Source: Holophagaceae bacterium (GTDB taxonomy: Bacteria > Acidobacteriota > Holophagae > Holophagales > Holophagaceae). Taken from it: a stretch of 9,103 nt of DNA. Below the pieces are notes generated by a model that ran no database searches, had not been told where the DNA came from, and was given only the letters and a program-made list of their open reading frames with translations. The stretch lies in NCBI GenBank assembly GCA_025353305.1, contig JANXQX010000319.1, forward strand, positions 1 to 9,103. Direction: 5' to 3'. Positions 1 through 5,978 of the stretch are shown piece by piece; position 1 is the first letter of the stretch, and every line of letters starts with the position of its first letter. Position numbers and translations under genes: made by a program.

Positions 1-817
1 CAGTATCGGCCGAGCCGATACACGAGACAAAAAGACTCTTGGCGCTCTTGGCGTCTTGGCGGTGAATCCATTTCTGTTTTATTGAACGCGACTTGGTATC
101 AGTCCAGAAGGACACATCCTGCAGGTCGGGTGAGAGGGCCGCAAGATCCTGATCCATGCCCCATGCAGGGTTGGTGTAGGCGCAACCCAAGGTCTCGAAT
201 GGCGCCGTGGCCAAGGCTGCCGGGGAGCTCGCCTTGAACACCTTCAGGAGGAACGAATCGCCGGGTCGTCCCGGATAGCCGGTAGCGTCGGGGACAAAGT
301 AATCCATGCGGACCGCGTACCAGAAGGTCGCGCCGCTCTCCACCACCGGAACGAGATTGGACACCTCGTGGTCCTGGAAGCCCGCCTGGCCTGGGTTTGA
401 GGGATTTGAAACGGGTATGGCGGGCCAAAGGGGCACCTGGAAGGAGAAGGTGTTGCCTCCATCCGTGGAGCTGGCCAAATGGGTGTCCACGCAAGGAACG
501 GAATAGGCGCCGGACGTCTTATTGTTGGGCCAGGAATAGGTGAGCCACAGCGTCCCGGTCTGGGGGTCCCGGCGCAGGCAAGGGTCCGCAAAACCACTGA
601 ACGGTGCGGGCTGGCCGTTAGGCAGGAGGAATGGGCCATCGCCTTGGATCGTAAGGGGAGCGCAGCCCGTCGCCCCGGGCACGCAATCCGCTGTGAGAAG
701 CACTGGCGGATTTCCTCCACCAGGGCTGCTTGAGTCGTTCCTGATCGATCCGCCAGAGCAGGAACTCATGAGCAAAACCAGGTAACCCGTGAGGGCGCGG
801 GGAAAGTTGGTGGGCAT
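1..817 (-). CDS. Partial Asp-box (BNR-like) lipoprotein, 3' end outside window
   Basis: The frame is open from an ATG at 817 down to the left edge, about 270 codons without a stop, so the gene is partial. The N-terminus is a lipoprotein signal: Arg6, a hydrophobic run GYLVLLM, then SSC with the lipidated Cys at residue 20. A Ser/Gly/Asn/Pro-rich linker follows (about 21-40). Further on comes ADPCLRRDPQTGTLWLTYS and an Asp-box, SSTDGGNTF, near residue 117, the hallmark of sialidase/BNR beta-propeller blades. Family knowledge suggests an outer-membrane or periplasmic propeller, but one Asp-box does not define a substrate, so no enzyme activity is claimed. No clear Shine-Dalgarno precedes ATG 817. 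An in-frame ATG at 907 would bury the lipobox near residue 50, so 817 is preferred. The last 30 or so codons (below position 100) run through an intergenic-type repeat and lose propeller character, so the true C-terminus may be damaged. Confidence 0.7.
   Translation of the reverse strand, partial: MPTNFPRALTGYLVLLMSSCSGGSIRNDSSSPGGGNPPVLLTADCVPGATGCAPLTIQGDGPFLLPNGQPAPFSGFADPCLRRDPQTGTLWLTYSWPNNKTSGAYSVPCVDTHLASSTDGGNTFSFQVPLWPAIPVSNPSNPGQAGFQDHEVSNLVPVVESGATFWYAVRMDYFVPDATGYPGRPGDSFLLKVFKASSPAALATAPFETLGCAYTNPAWGMDQDLAALSPDLQDVSFWTDTKSRSIKQKWIHRQDAKSAKSLFVSCIGSADT
3..21. other. Perfect palindrome, 8-bp arms with 3-nt loop
   Basis: The sequence reads GTATCGGC-CGA-GCCGATAC. It lies just left of the CTTGGCG repeat and is formally inside the open frame of the lipoprotein gene. 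There is no T-tract on the plus side, and the sequence beyond the left edge is not visible. It could be a terminator stem, a protein-binding site or part of a dispersed repeat. The sequence does not decide between these. Confidence 0.45.
37..61. repeat. Short tandem repeat, TCTTGGCG x3
   Basis: TCTTGGCG occurs at 37-44, 46-53 and 54-61, at spacings of 9 and 8 bp. On the minus strand it reads CGCCAAGA, a type normally met between genes. The surrounding 1-100 stretch is more AT-rich than the lipoprotein gene to its right. It lies in frame within that gene's apparent 3' part and is translated there as HRQDAKSAKS. Confidence 0.7.
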
Positions 818-991
818 TCTGTGCCACGAATACTTCGCGTTGCGCAACTGGCAAATCGAGGAAATCCATTTCGCCAGTTTCGCCGCGAGCTTGGTCACGC
901 TCGCCATGGAATCGAGGGATCGCGTGGAGGCCCAGGAGTCTCTCCGGCGCTTCAAGCTGGCGAACTGACGGATTTTTTCAGCACCATCGCA
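818..991. other. 174-bp gap between two minus-strand genes, partly open in frame
   Basis: This lies between the stop of the HExxH gene (992) and the ATG of the lipoprotein (817). On the minus strand the lipoprotein frame stays open from about 980 to 817. It includes an in-frame ATG at 907 and a Lys/Ala-rich stretch (VTKLAAKLAKWISSICQ). No terminator-like hairpin with a T-tract and no convincing promoter hexamers were found. A plus-strand frame is also open here but has no ribosome binding site or recognisable domain. It is probably a 5' untranslated region, or a short conserved element of unknown role. Confidence 0.35.
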
Positions 992-1594
992 TCAGCGATC
1001 CGGCTTCCAGGATTCATGGGCTGGAACTCTGGTAAGTTTCCCAGGCGGCAACGGCTTCCCGGCGATCCAAGCCCGCAGCCACGCGTAGGCCCAGGCTTGG
1101 GAAGTTGTGGTGCCGCGGCACAGTGCGAGATCCAAGCGGTCCTGGATTACTTTTGATGGTGGAGTGGGCCAAGATTCCGGGGGTCGCGAGTGGCCTTCAG
1201 CGTAAAGGCTTCGGCATTCTTCCTCCCATGGCCTCAGATTCAGGGACAGGAGACGGCGATGCACCAATTCATGGCGGAGGATTGTGCCGAGATCGCGACG
1301 CTTCAGTTTCTCGATGGGCCGTAAGTGCAGGGTGGCTCCAACCCAGGAGGCAAATCGCTGCGGAGGCGCGCCGGTGACCTTTTCGAACATTGCATCGCTG
1401 GTGTGCAAATGGATCGACCAGGGGCCCATCTGCATGGAGCCAAAGGATTCCGTGGCACGTGCCGCCGCGTGCAAGTCTTGCTCCAGCAACGCTGCGGCAT
1501 CTGGATCGCCCCGCCATGTCGGTGCCTGGTCGATCCCCATGGGTGCTTGCGCAATGCTTATCGGTGCCTGCGCTGGCATCGACGCGCAAATCAT
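992..1594 (-). CDS. Exported HExxH putative zinc metalloprotease
   Basis: From ATG 1594 the product is 200 aa. The motif HELVH lies at residues 108-112, followed 11 residues later by WEEE (123-126). This resembles the HExxH ... W(x)EEG arrangement of peptidase-MA-like gluzincins, with one of the glutamates as probable third zinc ligand. The family assignment is an inference from these motifs only. The N-terminus is Ala/Met/Ile/Pro-rich. If the frame is read from codon ATC at 1618, eight residues further upstream, the start becomes a textbook signal peptide (IKFLPAAFMICASMPAQA). That codon lies 6 nt after GGAGG and 1 nt after the stop of the upstream DUF1175 gene, so translational coupling is likely. 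The open frame extends to 1717 but overlaps the upstream gene there. No Cys lipobox is obvious. Peptidase activity itself is unproven. Confidence 0.75.
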   Translation of the reverse strand: MICASMPAQAPISIAQAPMGIDQAPTWRGDPDAAALLEQDLHAAARATESFGSMQMGPWSIHLHTSDAMFEKVTGAPPQRFASWVGATLHLRPIEKLKRRDLGTILRHELVHRRLLSLNLRPWEEECRSLYAEGHSRPPESWPTPPSKVIQDRLDLALCRGTTTSQAWAYAWLRAWIAGKPLPPGKLTRVPAHESWKPDR

Positions 1595-1619
1595 GAAGGC
1601 CGCGGGCAGAAATTTGATG

Positions 1620-2543
1620 TCAGTCCTCCGCAAGCACGCGCCATCGATAGACGCCCAGAAAGGCTGGGTTTTCGGGCAAGGGCCTGAAGTCGGGATCGGG
1701 ATGCTGCAGCAAATCACTGAGCCTTACGCGTCGCATCTCGCCGGCATCCCGGCTGAGTCCGCTCTGCTCACGGCCGGTGTGGTAGATGAGCACCGGCATC
1801 CCATCCGCATCAGAGCGGGCGAAGGCCATGGAATGGTCAGGCATGGGGCGCGCGCCGCCCCGCGAAAAAAAAAGCAGATCCCCGGCTTTCGCGATTTGAG
1901 TGTCCCGGCCCATGAAAACGCAGGAGAGATTCCGCAGCATCGCGCCCTTGGCGAAGGGCCGCCACCCTTCCGGCGTGGGAAAGCCATTGCGCCAGGGACC
2001 GCCGCTTTCAAACGATGGGTTGCGCGCCGCCACGACACCACTGAAGGCCGTGCGAGCACGCCAGGCTTCGGTGTGCGGACCCCACGCTTCGTGGAAAGCG
2101 AAGCGCAGAAGTCCCGAGCAGTCCCGCTGGGCGGGTTCCCAGGCCGGGGACAGCCGGTCCAATTGATCTTCCAGGATGGCCACGAACCAGCGGCGGAAAG
2201 CTTCGCGGTCGCCTTCGTCCACTAAACCGCCCAAGGGCATTTTGCCGCCACTCGGAACGACCTCGAAGGTTCTTGCGAATCGCGGAAAAGCAGATACAGA
2301 AATGGACGCAGGCGCCGTAGGTGTGAAGTAAAACCCTTCTGAGGCACTGCCCCAGAAAGGCAAGCCAGAAACCTTTGCGCACCACGGTGATACCCGCAAC
2401 CCGGCCAGGGTTCTGCCTTCCAAGGCAAGGTGCTGAACCGGATTCCCGCGTACGGCTTCCACCCTTGCACCGACATGAAGTGGAACGAAAAGCAGGCTAC
2501 CCGCGGTCAGGATCAGCGCGACGGAAATCACAATTTTTTTCAT
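1620..2543 (-). CDS. DUF1175 (YfaT-like) secreted protein, NlpC/P60-like residues
   Basis: A 307-aa product. ATG 2543 opens a clear signal peptide (MKKIVISVALILTAGSLLF), whereas the longer in-frame start at 2642 would hide it. The conserved core begins near residue 112 (DREAFRRWFVAILEDQL), continues with RDCSGLLRFAFHEAW at 140-154, then GDLLFF at 221-226, PDHSMA at 235-240 and LIYHTG at 252-257. The core resembles DUF1175, the family of E. coli YfaT. Cys142 in DCSG, His237 in DHS and His255 match the order of a Cys-His-His catalytic set in NlpC/P60 cysteine peptidases, and the GDLLFF strand is typical of that fold. A cell-wall amidase/peptidase-like role is therefore plausible but inferred. 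E. coli yfaT sits beside the alpha-2-macroglobulin-like yfaS, and no such gene is visible here. The HExxH gene follows immediately, probably in the same transcript. Only a weak Shine-Dalgarno is visible. Confidence 0.8.
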   Translation of the reverse strand: MKKIVISVALILTAGSLLFVPLHVGARVEAVRGNPVQHLALEGRTLAGLRVSPWCAKVSGLPFWGSASEGFYFTPTAPASISVSAFPRFARTFEVVPSGGKMPLGGLVDEGDREAFRRWFVAILEDQLDRLSPAWEPAQRDCSGLLRFAFHEAWGPHTEAWRARTAFSGVVAARNPSFESGGPWRNGFPTPEGWRPFAKGAMLRNLSCVFMGRDTQIAKAGDLLFFSRGGARPMPDHSMAFARSDADGMPVLIYHTGREQSGLSRDAGEMRRVRLSDLLQHPDPDFRPLPENPAFLGVYRWRVLAED

Positions 2544-2709
2544 CACCGCGTGAACCTCAAGAACCGCAAGGAGTTTAGCATTTGCAAGCTTCGTCGTGGG
2601 CGGTATCCGGGAAATCTTGGTGAGAAGATAATCGAGCTCCACGATAGGATAGGCGGTGCTGCCAAACCGAAGTATTTAGCTTCCAGCCGATTCCTTATCC
2701 GGAGTTTCC
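2544..2709. promoter_or_regulatory. Divergent intergenic region, DUF1175 gene and etfB
   Basis: These 166 bp must carry the start signals for the leftward secreted-protein block and for rightward etfBA. I see no hexamer pair close enough to consensus to name a promoter for either side. The only firm signal is the etfB Shine-Dalgarno, GGAG at 2701-2704, 5 nt before ATG 2710. Confidence 0.5.
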
Positions 2710-3456
2710 ATGAAGATCCTCGTCGCTCTCAAACAGGTGCCCGACACCGAAACCCGGATCAAGGTGGCGGCGGACGGCAAGTCCATCGACCCGGCGGACG
2801 TGAAGTGGATCACCAGCCCCTACGACGAATACGCACTGGAAGAAGCCATCCGCCTGAAGGAAAGCAAGGCCGCGGAAGTCACGGTGGTGAGCCTGGGCGG
2901 GGACAGTGTCAAGGATGTGCTCCGCAATGCGCTGGCACTGGGAGCCGACAATGCCGTGCTGCTGAAGAGCGATGCCTCGGATCCGCTCGCTATCGCCACA
3001 GCCCTGGCGGCCTGGGCCAAGGACAAAAATTTTGACCTGATCATGGCTGGCAACAAAGGCATCGGCGGCGATAACGCCTCCGTTGGGCCGATGGTCGCCG
3101 AGCTGCTGGGCATCGCCCAGGCCAACGTGGTTGTCAAACTGGAAATCGGCGACGGGACCTTCCGTGCCGAGCGCGAAATCGAGGGCGGCACTGAGGTCAT
3201 CGAAGGCAAGCTGCCCGCTGTGATCACCGCGCAAAAGGGCCTGAACGAGCCCCGCTACGCCAGCCTGAAGGGCATCATGGGCGCCAAGAAAAAGACCATC
3301 GAGGAAATCGATGGCGCTGCCCCGTCCGGTTCGACATCGATAGTTGGCATGGTGATGCCACCGGCCCGCCCCGAGGGCCGCAAGCTGGATGGCGATCCCG
3401 CTCAGCAGGCCGCGGCGCTCCTAAGCGCGCTCACGGACGAAGCGAAGATCTTTTAG
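2710..3456 (+). CDS. etfB: Electron transfer flavoprotein, beta subunit
   Basis: A 248-aa product of normal EtfB length. It starts MKILVALKQVPDTETRIKV and has the SPYDEYALEEAIRLKE segment typical of the family. Residues 113-133 (AGNKGIGGDN, SVGPMVAELLG) match the nucleotide-binding region. Residues 155-173 fit the ETF-beta signature (R-x2-E-G-G-x-E-x-I-x4-P-x-V-I-T). EtfB pairs with EtfA to form a soluble heterodimer carrying FAD and AMP (or a second FAD in bifurcating types). It passes electrons from dehydrogenases such as acyl-CoA dehydrogenases to a quinone oxidoreductase. The start is supported by GGAG 5 nt upstream. etfA begins 51 bp downstream on the same strand. No dehydrogenase or ETF:quinone oxidoreductase gene lies in the window, so the electron donor cannot be told from context. 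Confidence 0.95.
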   Translation: MKILVALKQVPDTETRIKVAADGKSIDPADVKWITSPYDEYALEEAIRLKESKAAEVTVVSLGGDSVKDVLRNALALGADNAVLLKSDASDPLAIATALAAWAKDKNFDLIMAGNKGIGGDNASVGPMVAELLGIAQANVVVKLEIGDGTFRAEREIEGGTEVIEGKLPAVITAQKGLNEPRYASLKGIMGAKKKTIEEIDGAAPSGSTSIVGMVMPPARPEGRKLDGDPAQQAAALLSALTDEAKIF

Positions 3457-3507
3457 TGCGAAGCCTTTCCTGATGAAAAAACGCAACGACTTGATTTGGG
3501 GACTCCA

Positions 3508-4479
3508 ATGATTCTGGTTTTCTGTGAATTGAAAGACGGCAAGCTCCGCAAGCCTTCCGCCGAGGCTCTCTCCGAAGGCCGCCGCCTGGCGGATGCTTCG
3601 GGCAAGAGCCTGGGGGCATTATTCGTGGGCGCATCCAATGCCGGTGCTACGGATGCCGCTAACTATGGTGCCGACGTGATCCTGACCTGCGAAGCCCCGC
3701 ATCTGGCTTCCTACAGCAGCGACGCCTTCGCCCACGCCATCGCGGACGCGGTGAAAACCAAGGGCGCCACGGTTCTGCTCGGGGGCGCCACGGCCATGGG
3801 CAAGGACGCCCTGCCCCGTGCGGCCGCGCGGCTTGGCGCAGGCTACGCAGGCGACGTCACGGGCCTTTCCATGGTAGACGGCAAGCTGCAGGCCGTGCGC
3901 CCCGTCTACGCGGGCAAGGCCTTCGCGACCACGGCCTTCACGAGCAACATCCAAGTGGCCACCACGCGGCCGAATGTTTTCACCGCCACCGAAAAAGCCG
4001 GCGCCGGCGCCATGGAATCGCTGCCCTCCCCGGCCGGTGATTTCCTGGCCATCGTGAAAGAGATCCTGGCCAAAGGCAGCGGCAAGGCGGATCTCACCGA
4101 AGCCAACATCATCGTCAGCGGCGGTCGCGGCATGAAGAACGGCGAGAACTTCGCCATCCTCGAAGAGCTGGCGGATGCGCTCGGCGCGGTGGTCGGGGCC
4201 TCTCGCGCCGCGGTGGACGCGGGTTGGGGCATCTCCCACGGCATGCAGGTCGGCCAGACCGGAAAAGTGGTGAGTCCGACGCTCTACATAGCCTGCGGCA
4301 TCAGCGGCGCCATCCAGCACATCGCCGGCATGAGCGGATCGAAGTACATCGTCGCCATCAACAAGGATCCCGAAGCGCCCATCTTCAAGCTCGCCTCCTA
4401 CGGAATCGTGGGCGATCTTTTCGAAGTGGTGCCGGAACTGACCAAAGCCGCAAAGGCAATGGGTCTGGCCGCGCAGTAG
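3508..4479 (+). CDS. etfA: Electron transfer flavoprotein, alpha subunit
   Basis: A 323-aa product from ATG 3508, preceded by GGGGA at 3498-3502. A TTG at 3496 would add four residues but sits on that ribosome site, so it is rejected. The N-terminal domain (1-185) has the usual Rossmann-like pattern. The C-terminal FAD domain includes [13 protein letters not shown] (203-215), [11 protein letters not shown] (230-240) with the flavin-contacting Arg, [10 protein letters not shown] (244-253), and the ETF-alpha signature (259-285: [13 protein letters not shown] ... IVAIN). These are followed by KDPEAPIF and [14 protein letters not shown]. It forms a heterodimer with the etfB product and binds the redox-active FAD. 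It is co-transcribed with etfB by position. All key motifs are intact. Whether the pair is a simple or a bifurcating ETF is not decided here. Confidence 0.95.
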   Translation: MILVFCELKDGKLRKPSAEALSEGRRLADASGKSLGALFVGASNAGATDAANYGADVILTCEAPHLASYSSDAFAHAIADAVKTKGATVLLGGATAMGKDALPRAAARLGAGYAGDVTGLSMVDGKLQAVRPVYAGKAFATTAFTSNIQVATTRPNVFTATEKAGAGAMESLPSPAGDFLAIVKEILAKGSGKADLTEANIIVSGGRGMKNGENFAILEELADALGAVVGASRAAVDAGWGISHGMQVGQTGKVVSPTLYIACGISGAIQHIAGMSGSKYIVAINKDPEAPIFKLASYGIVGDLFEVVPELTKAAKAMGLAAQ

Positions 4480-4539
4480 CTCGCTCAAAGGCGTGCAGCC
4501 ACGAAGGCTGAGCAGGGTAAAAAACTAAGAATAAAATTT

Positions 4540-4600
4540 GCCACAAAGGGGCACAAAGGGGCACAAAGAAAAGCCTTTTTTACTTTGTGTTCTTTGTGGC
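4540..4600. terminator. Facing CACAAAG/CTTTGTG repeats, possible bidirectional terminator
   Basis: CACAAAG occurs at 4542-4548, 4552-4558 and 4562-4568 (period 10). Its inverse CTTTGTG occurs at 4583-4589 and 4592-4598. The outer arms GCCACAAAG (4540-4548) and CTTTGTGGC (4592-4600) are perfectly complementary, and the inner units can pair as well. The loop holds a T-run (4575-4580), and an AT-rich TAATTATTTTTATT follows. The element lies between the converging etfA and the membrane-protein gene, so a two-way terminator is a reasonable reading. The direct-repeat character is unusual for an ordinary terminator. Confidence 0.6.
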
Positions 4601-4652
4601 TAATTATTTTTATTGGCTTTTACCTGGCGGTGAAATTTTTTGCGGCCAATAG

Positions 4653-5606
4653 TCAGGCTTCGTCTTCATCGCCCGACGGCAGGACTTCGAACATGTCCCC
4701 GTCGAGGCCACCATCCTTGGATTTCGGTGGCGGCCTGCGCTCGGGAGCGTCGCCCTTGCTTGCGTTCCAGGCATGGATCTTCAAGTAATTGTCGTGGGTG
4801 ATGCGGCCTTCGAACAGGTTCTTGTTCCAGCGGAGCAGGCAGAGGGCCTTGCGGCGGCCAGGTTGCGGATCGTCGGCGACGATCTTCAATTCACCCCGTT
4901 TCACGACCTCCACCCGGGTGCCGTCCACAAAAGCGACAAGGGCCCAGGGGCCGTTGAACGACACGCGCCAAACGCCGTGGTACTCTGCATCCAGCTGCAG
5001 GTACAGCTTCCAGTTTTTCAATGTCGCCGGCACAGTCGTGAACTCGGCCCAGGCTTCTTCGAAAGTGGGCGAATGGCTCAGCGCCGGGGCCAGCAGCTCC
5101 TCGATCTGCATCACATGGTCGATCGGAGCGGGTTTCGCCAGCTGCTCGGCGTGGAGGTTCTGGCGCTGGATGCGGCGGCGCCAATTGGGGAACTGCTGCA
5201 CGTAGTAGAAGACCGGAAAGAGCACCGATAGCCATGGGAAAACCGCATTGATGGTGGGCAGGTCCGGAAGGTCCAGCGGCATCACTTTCCAGATTTCCAT
5301 ATAGGCGATGAAGCCCATCAGCAGGCCGTTGATGGGGTAGGCGAGGATGGCGATGCGGTAGGTGAGCAGGTTGCCTTTCGGCATCAGCCTTGGCAGGACC
5401 AAAGGTCCCAGCACCAGCAGCAGGAGCAGGAAAAGGAACCAGGGGACGCTAGCCTTGCTCGGAAAGGCGTAGGAACACACCGCTCCAACCAACAGGGTGA
5501 TGGTGCCGCCCAGGTGGGTATGCTGCACTTCGGTTTGGGAGCGCAGATAATCCGTGGCTGGGGTGGCTTCTTCGACGGTCAACATGGGAGTTCCGTCTCC
5601 CATCAT
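4653..5606 (-). CDS. Four-helix membrane protein of unknown function
   Basis: A 317-aa product from ATG 5606. I do not recognise the family. Hydrophobic segments lie near residues 33-48, 54-72 (very Leu-rich), 84-105 and 118-137, giving four probable membrane helices. A basic turn follows (NWRRRIQRQN, 141-150), then a soluble domain of about 165 residues with several Trp and beta-like stretches (GVWRVSFNGPWALVAFVDGTRVEVVKR, split here as visible blocks). The C-terminal tail is acidic and ends SGDEDEA. The start overlaps the stop of the upstream 73-aa gene as ATGA, so coupling is likely. In-frame ATGs also lie at 5603 and 5585. The last follows a small GGGAG/CTCCC stem (5586-5601), which contains the only good ribosome site. 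The protein is probably in the inner membrane and in one transcript with the FHA protein. Its function is unknown. Confidence 0.75.
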   Translation of the reverse strand: MMGDGTPMLTVEEATPATDYLRSQTEVQHTHLGGTITLLVGAVCSYAFPSKASVPWFLFLLLLLVLGPLVLPRLMPKGNLLTYRIAILAYPINGLLMGFIAYMEIWKVMPLDLPDLPTINAVFPWLSVLFPVFYYVQQFPNWRRRIQRQNLHAEQLAKPAPIDHVMQIEELLAPALSHSPTFEEAWAEFTTVPATLKNWKLYLQLDAEYHGVWRVSFNGPWALVAFVDGTRVEVVKRGELKIVADDPQPGRRKALCLLRWNKNLFEGRITHDNYLKIHAWNASKGDAPERRPPPKSKDGGLDGDMFEVLPSGDEDEA

Positions 5607-5824
5607 ACGGGCTCGAAGCCCTCTGCGTGCAAGAAGGCGCGCGCGTCCTCCGGATCCCCGAACCGCGCGATCACTTCAGCCCCTTCGCGCGTATCGCCAT
5701 CCGCCCTGTCCAGGGCAGAAAAACATTCCCGGATGACACAGGCGCCGCCGATCTCATCCAATCCCAGTTGCACAAGCTCCCAGGTGACTCCGTGGTCGTC
5801 GCGCCAGACCTCAACATTCATCAT
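5603..5824 (-). CDS. Small acidic protein of unknown function
   Basis: A 73-aa product. ATG 5824 is chosen because GGAGG (5834-5830) lies 5 nt before it. A second ATG at 5821 is nearly as good, and the upstream ATG at 5851 has no ribosome site. The product begins MMNVEVWRDDHGVTWELVQL and ends with FGDPEDARAFLHAEGFEPV. It is rich in Asp and Glu, has no membrane segment or signal, and is probably a small cytosolic alpha/beta protein. I do not recognise a family. Its stop overlaps the start of the membrane-protein gene (ATGA), so the two are likely translated together. Confidence 0.7.
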   Translation of the reverse strand: MMNVEVWRDDHGVTWELVQLGLDEIGGACVIRECFSALDRADGDTREGAEVIARFGDPEDARAFLHAEGFEPV

Positions 5825-5829
5825 GGCGA

Positions 5830-5834
5830 CCTCC
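5830..5834 (-). promoter_or_regulatory. Shine-Dalgarno GGAGG for the 73-aa gene
   Basis: On the minus strand GGAGG is followed by TCGCC and then ATG ATG (5824, 5821). This decides against the longer open frame starting at 5851. Confidence 0.7.
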
Positions 5835-5865
5835 GTGGAGTGCAGATTCAAGTCCCAAGTTGAGC

Positions 5866-5886
5866 GTCGAGAGTCGAGAGTTCAGA
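5866..5886. repeat. Degenerate heptamer repeat, GTCGAGA
   Basis: GTCGAGA at 5866-5872 and 5873-5879 is followed by the variant GTTCAGA at 5880-5886. It shares the 7-bp period of the larger array 34 bp to the right, but with an unrelated unit. Confidence 0.6.
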
Positions 5887-5919
5887 GTTTCAAGACAACT
5901 ATCTCGAGACCTCAGTACC

Positions 5920-5975
5920 TACAGCCCACAGCCTACAGCCCACAGCCTACAGCCCACAGCCCACAGCCCACAGCC
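5920..5975. repeat. Eight perfect tandem heptamers, YACAGCC
   Basis: Eight units of (T/C)ACAGCC run without interruption. Only the first base varies, in the order T,C,T,C,T,C,C,C. The array ends three bases before the stop codon of the FHA gene. In that gene's transcript it reads as repeated GGCTGTR. The intergenic gap on either side (5825-5978) has no other gene. Peptides read across it (SPQPTAHS type) are artefacts of the repeat. Confidence 0.9.
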
Positions 5976-5978
5976 TCT

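Noticed and set aside
244..720. 158-aa minus-strand open frame and neighbours at 99-494 and 618-869
   Set aside because: These are other frames of the lipoprotein gene. The true frame is open to the window edge and carries the lipobox and Asp-box.
1284..2225. 313-aa plus-strand open frame
   Set aside because: It lies antisense to the DUF1175 and HExxH genes, which have signal peptides and family motifs. Its own translation is Arg/Pro/Gly-rich without domains and has no ribosome site.
2617..2650. TTGGTG ... TAGGAT as an etfB promoter
   Set aside because: The spacer is 22 bp, outside the workable range, and no better pair was found.
3496..3507. TTG start for etfA
   Set aside because: It overlaps the GGGGA ribosome site. 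ATG 3508 gives the usual EtfA N-terminus MILVFCE.
4653..5606. Assignment of the membrane protein to a transporter or kinase family
   Set aside because: There are four hydrophobic segments and a soluble domain, but no recognised catalytic or transport motif.
5920..5975. CRISPR-like array
   Set aside because: Units are 7 bp with no spacers, and no cas genes are present.
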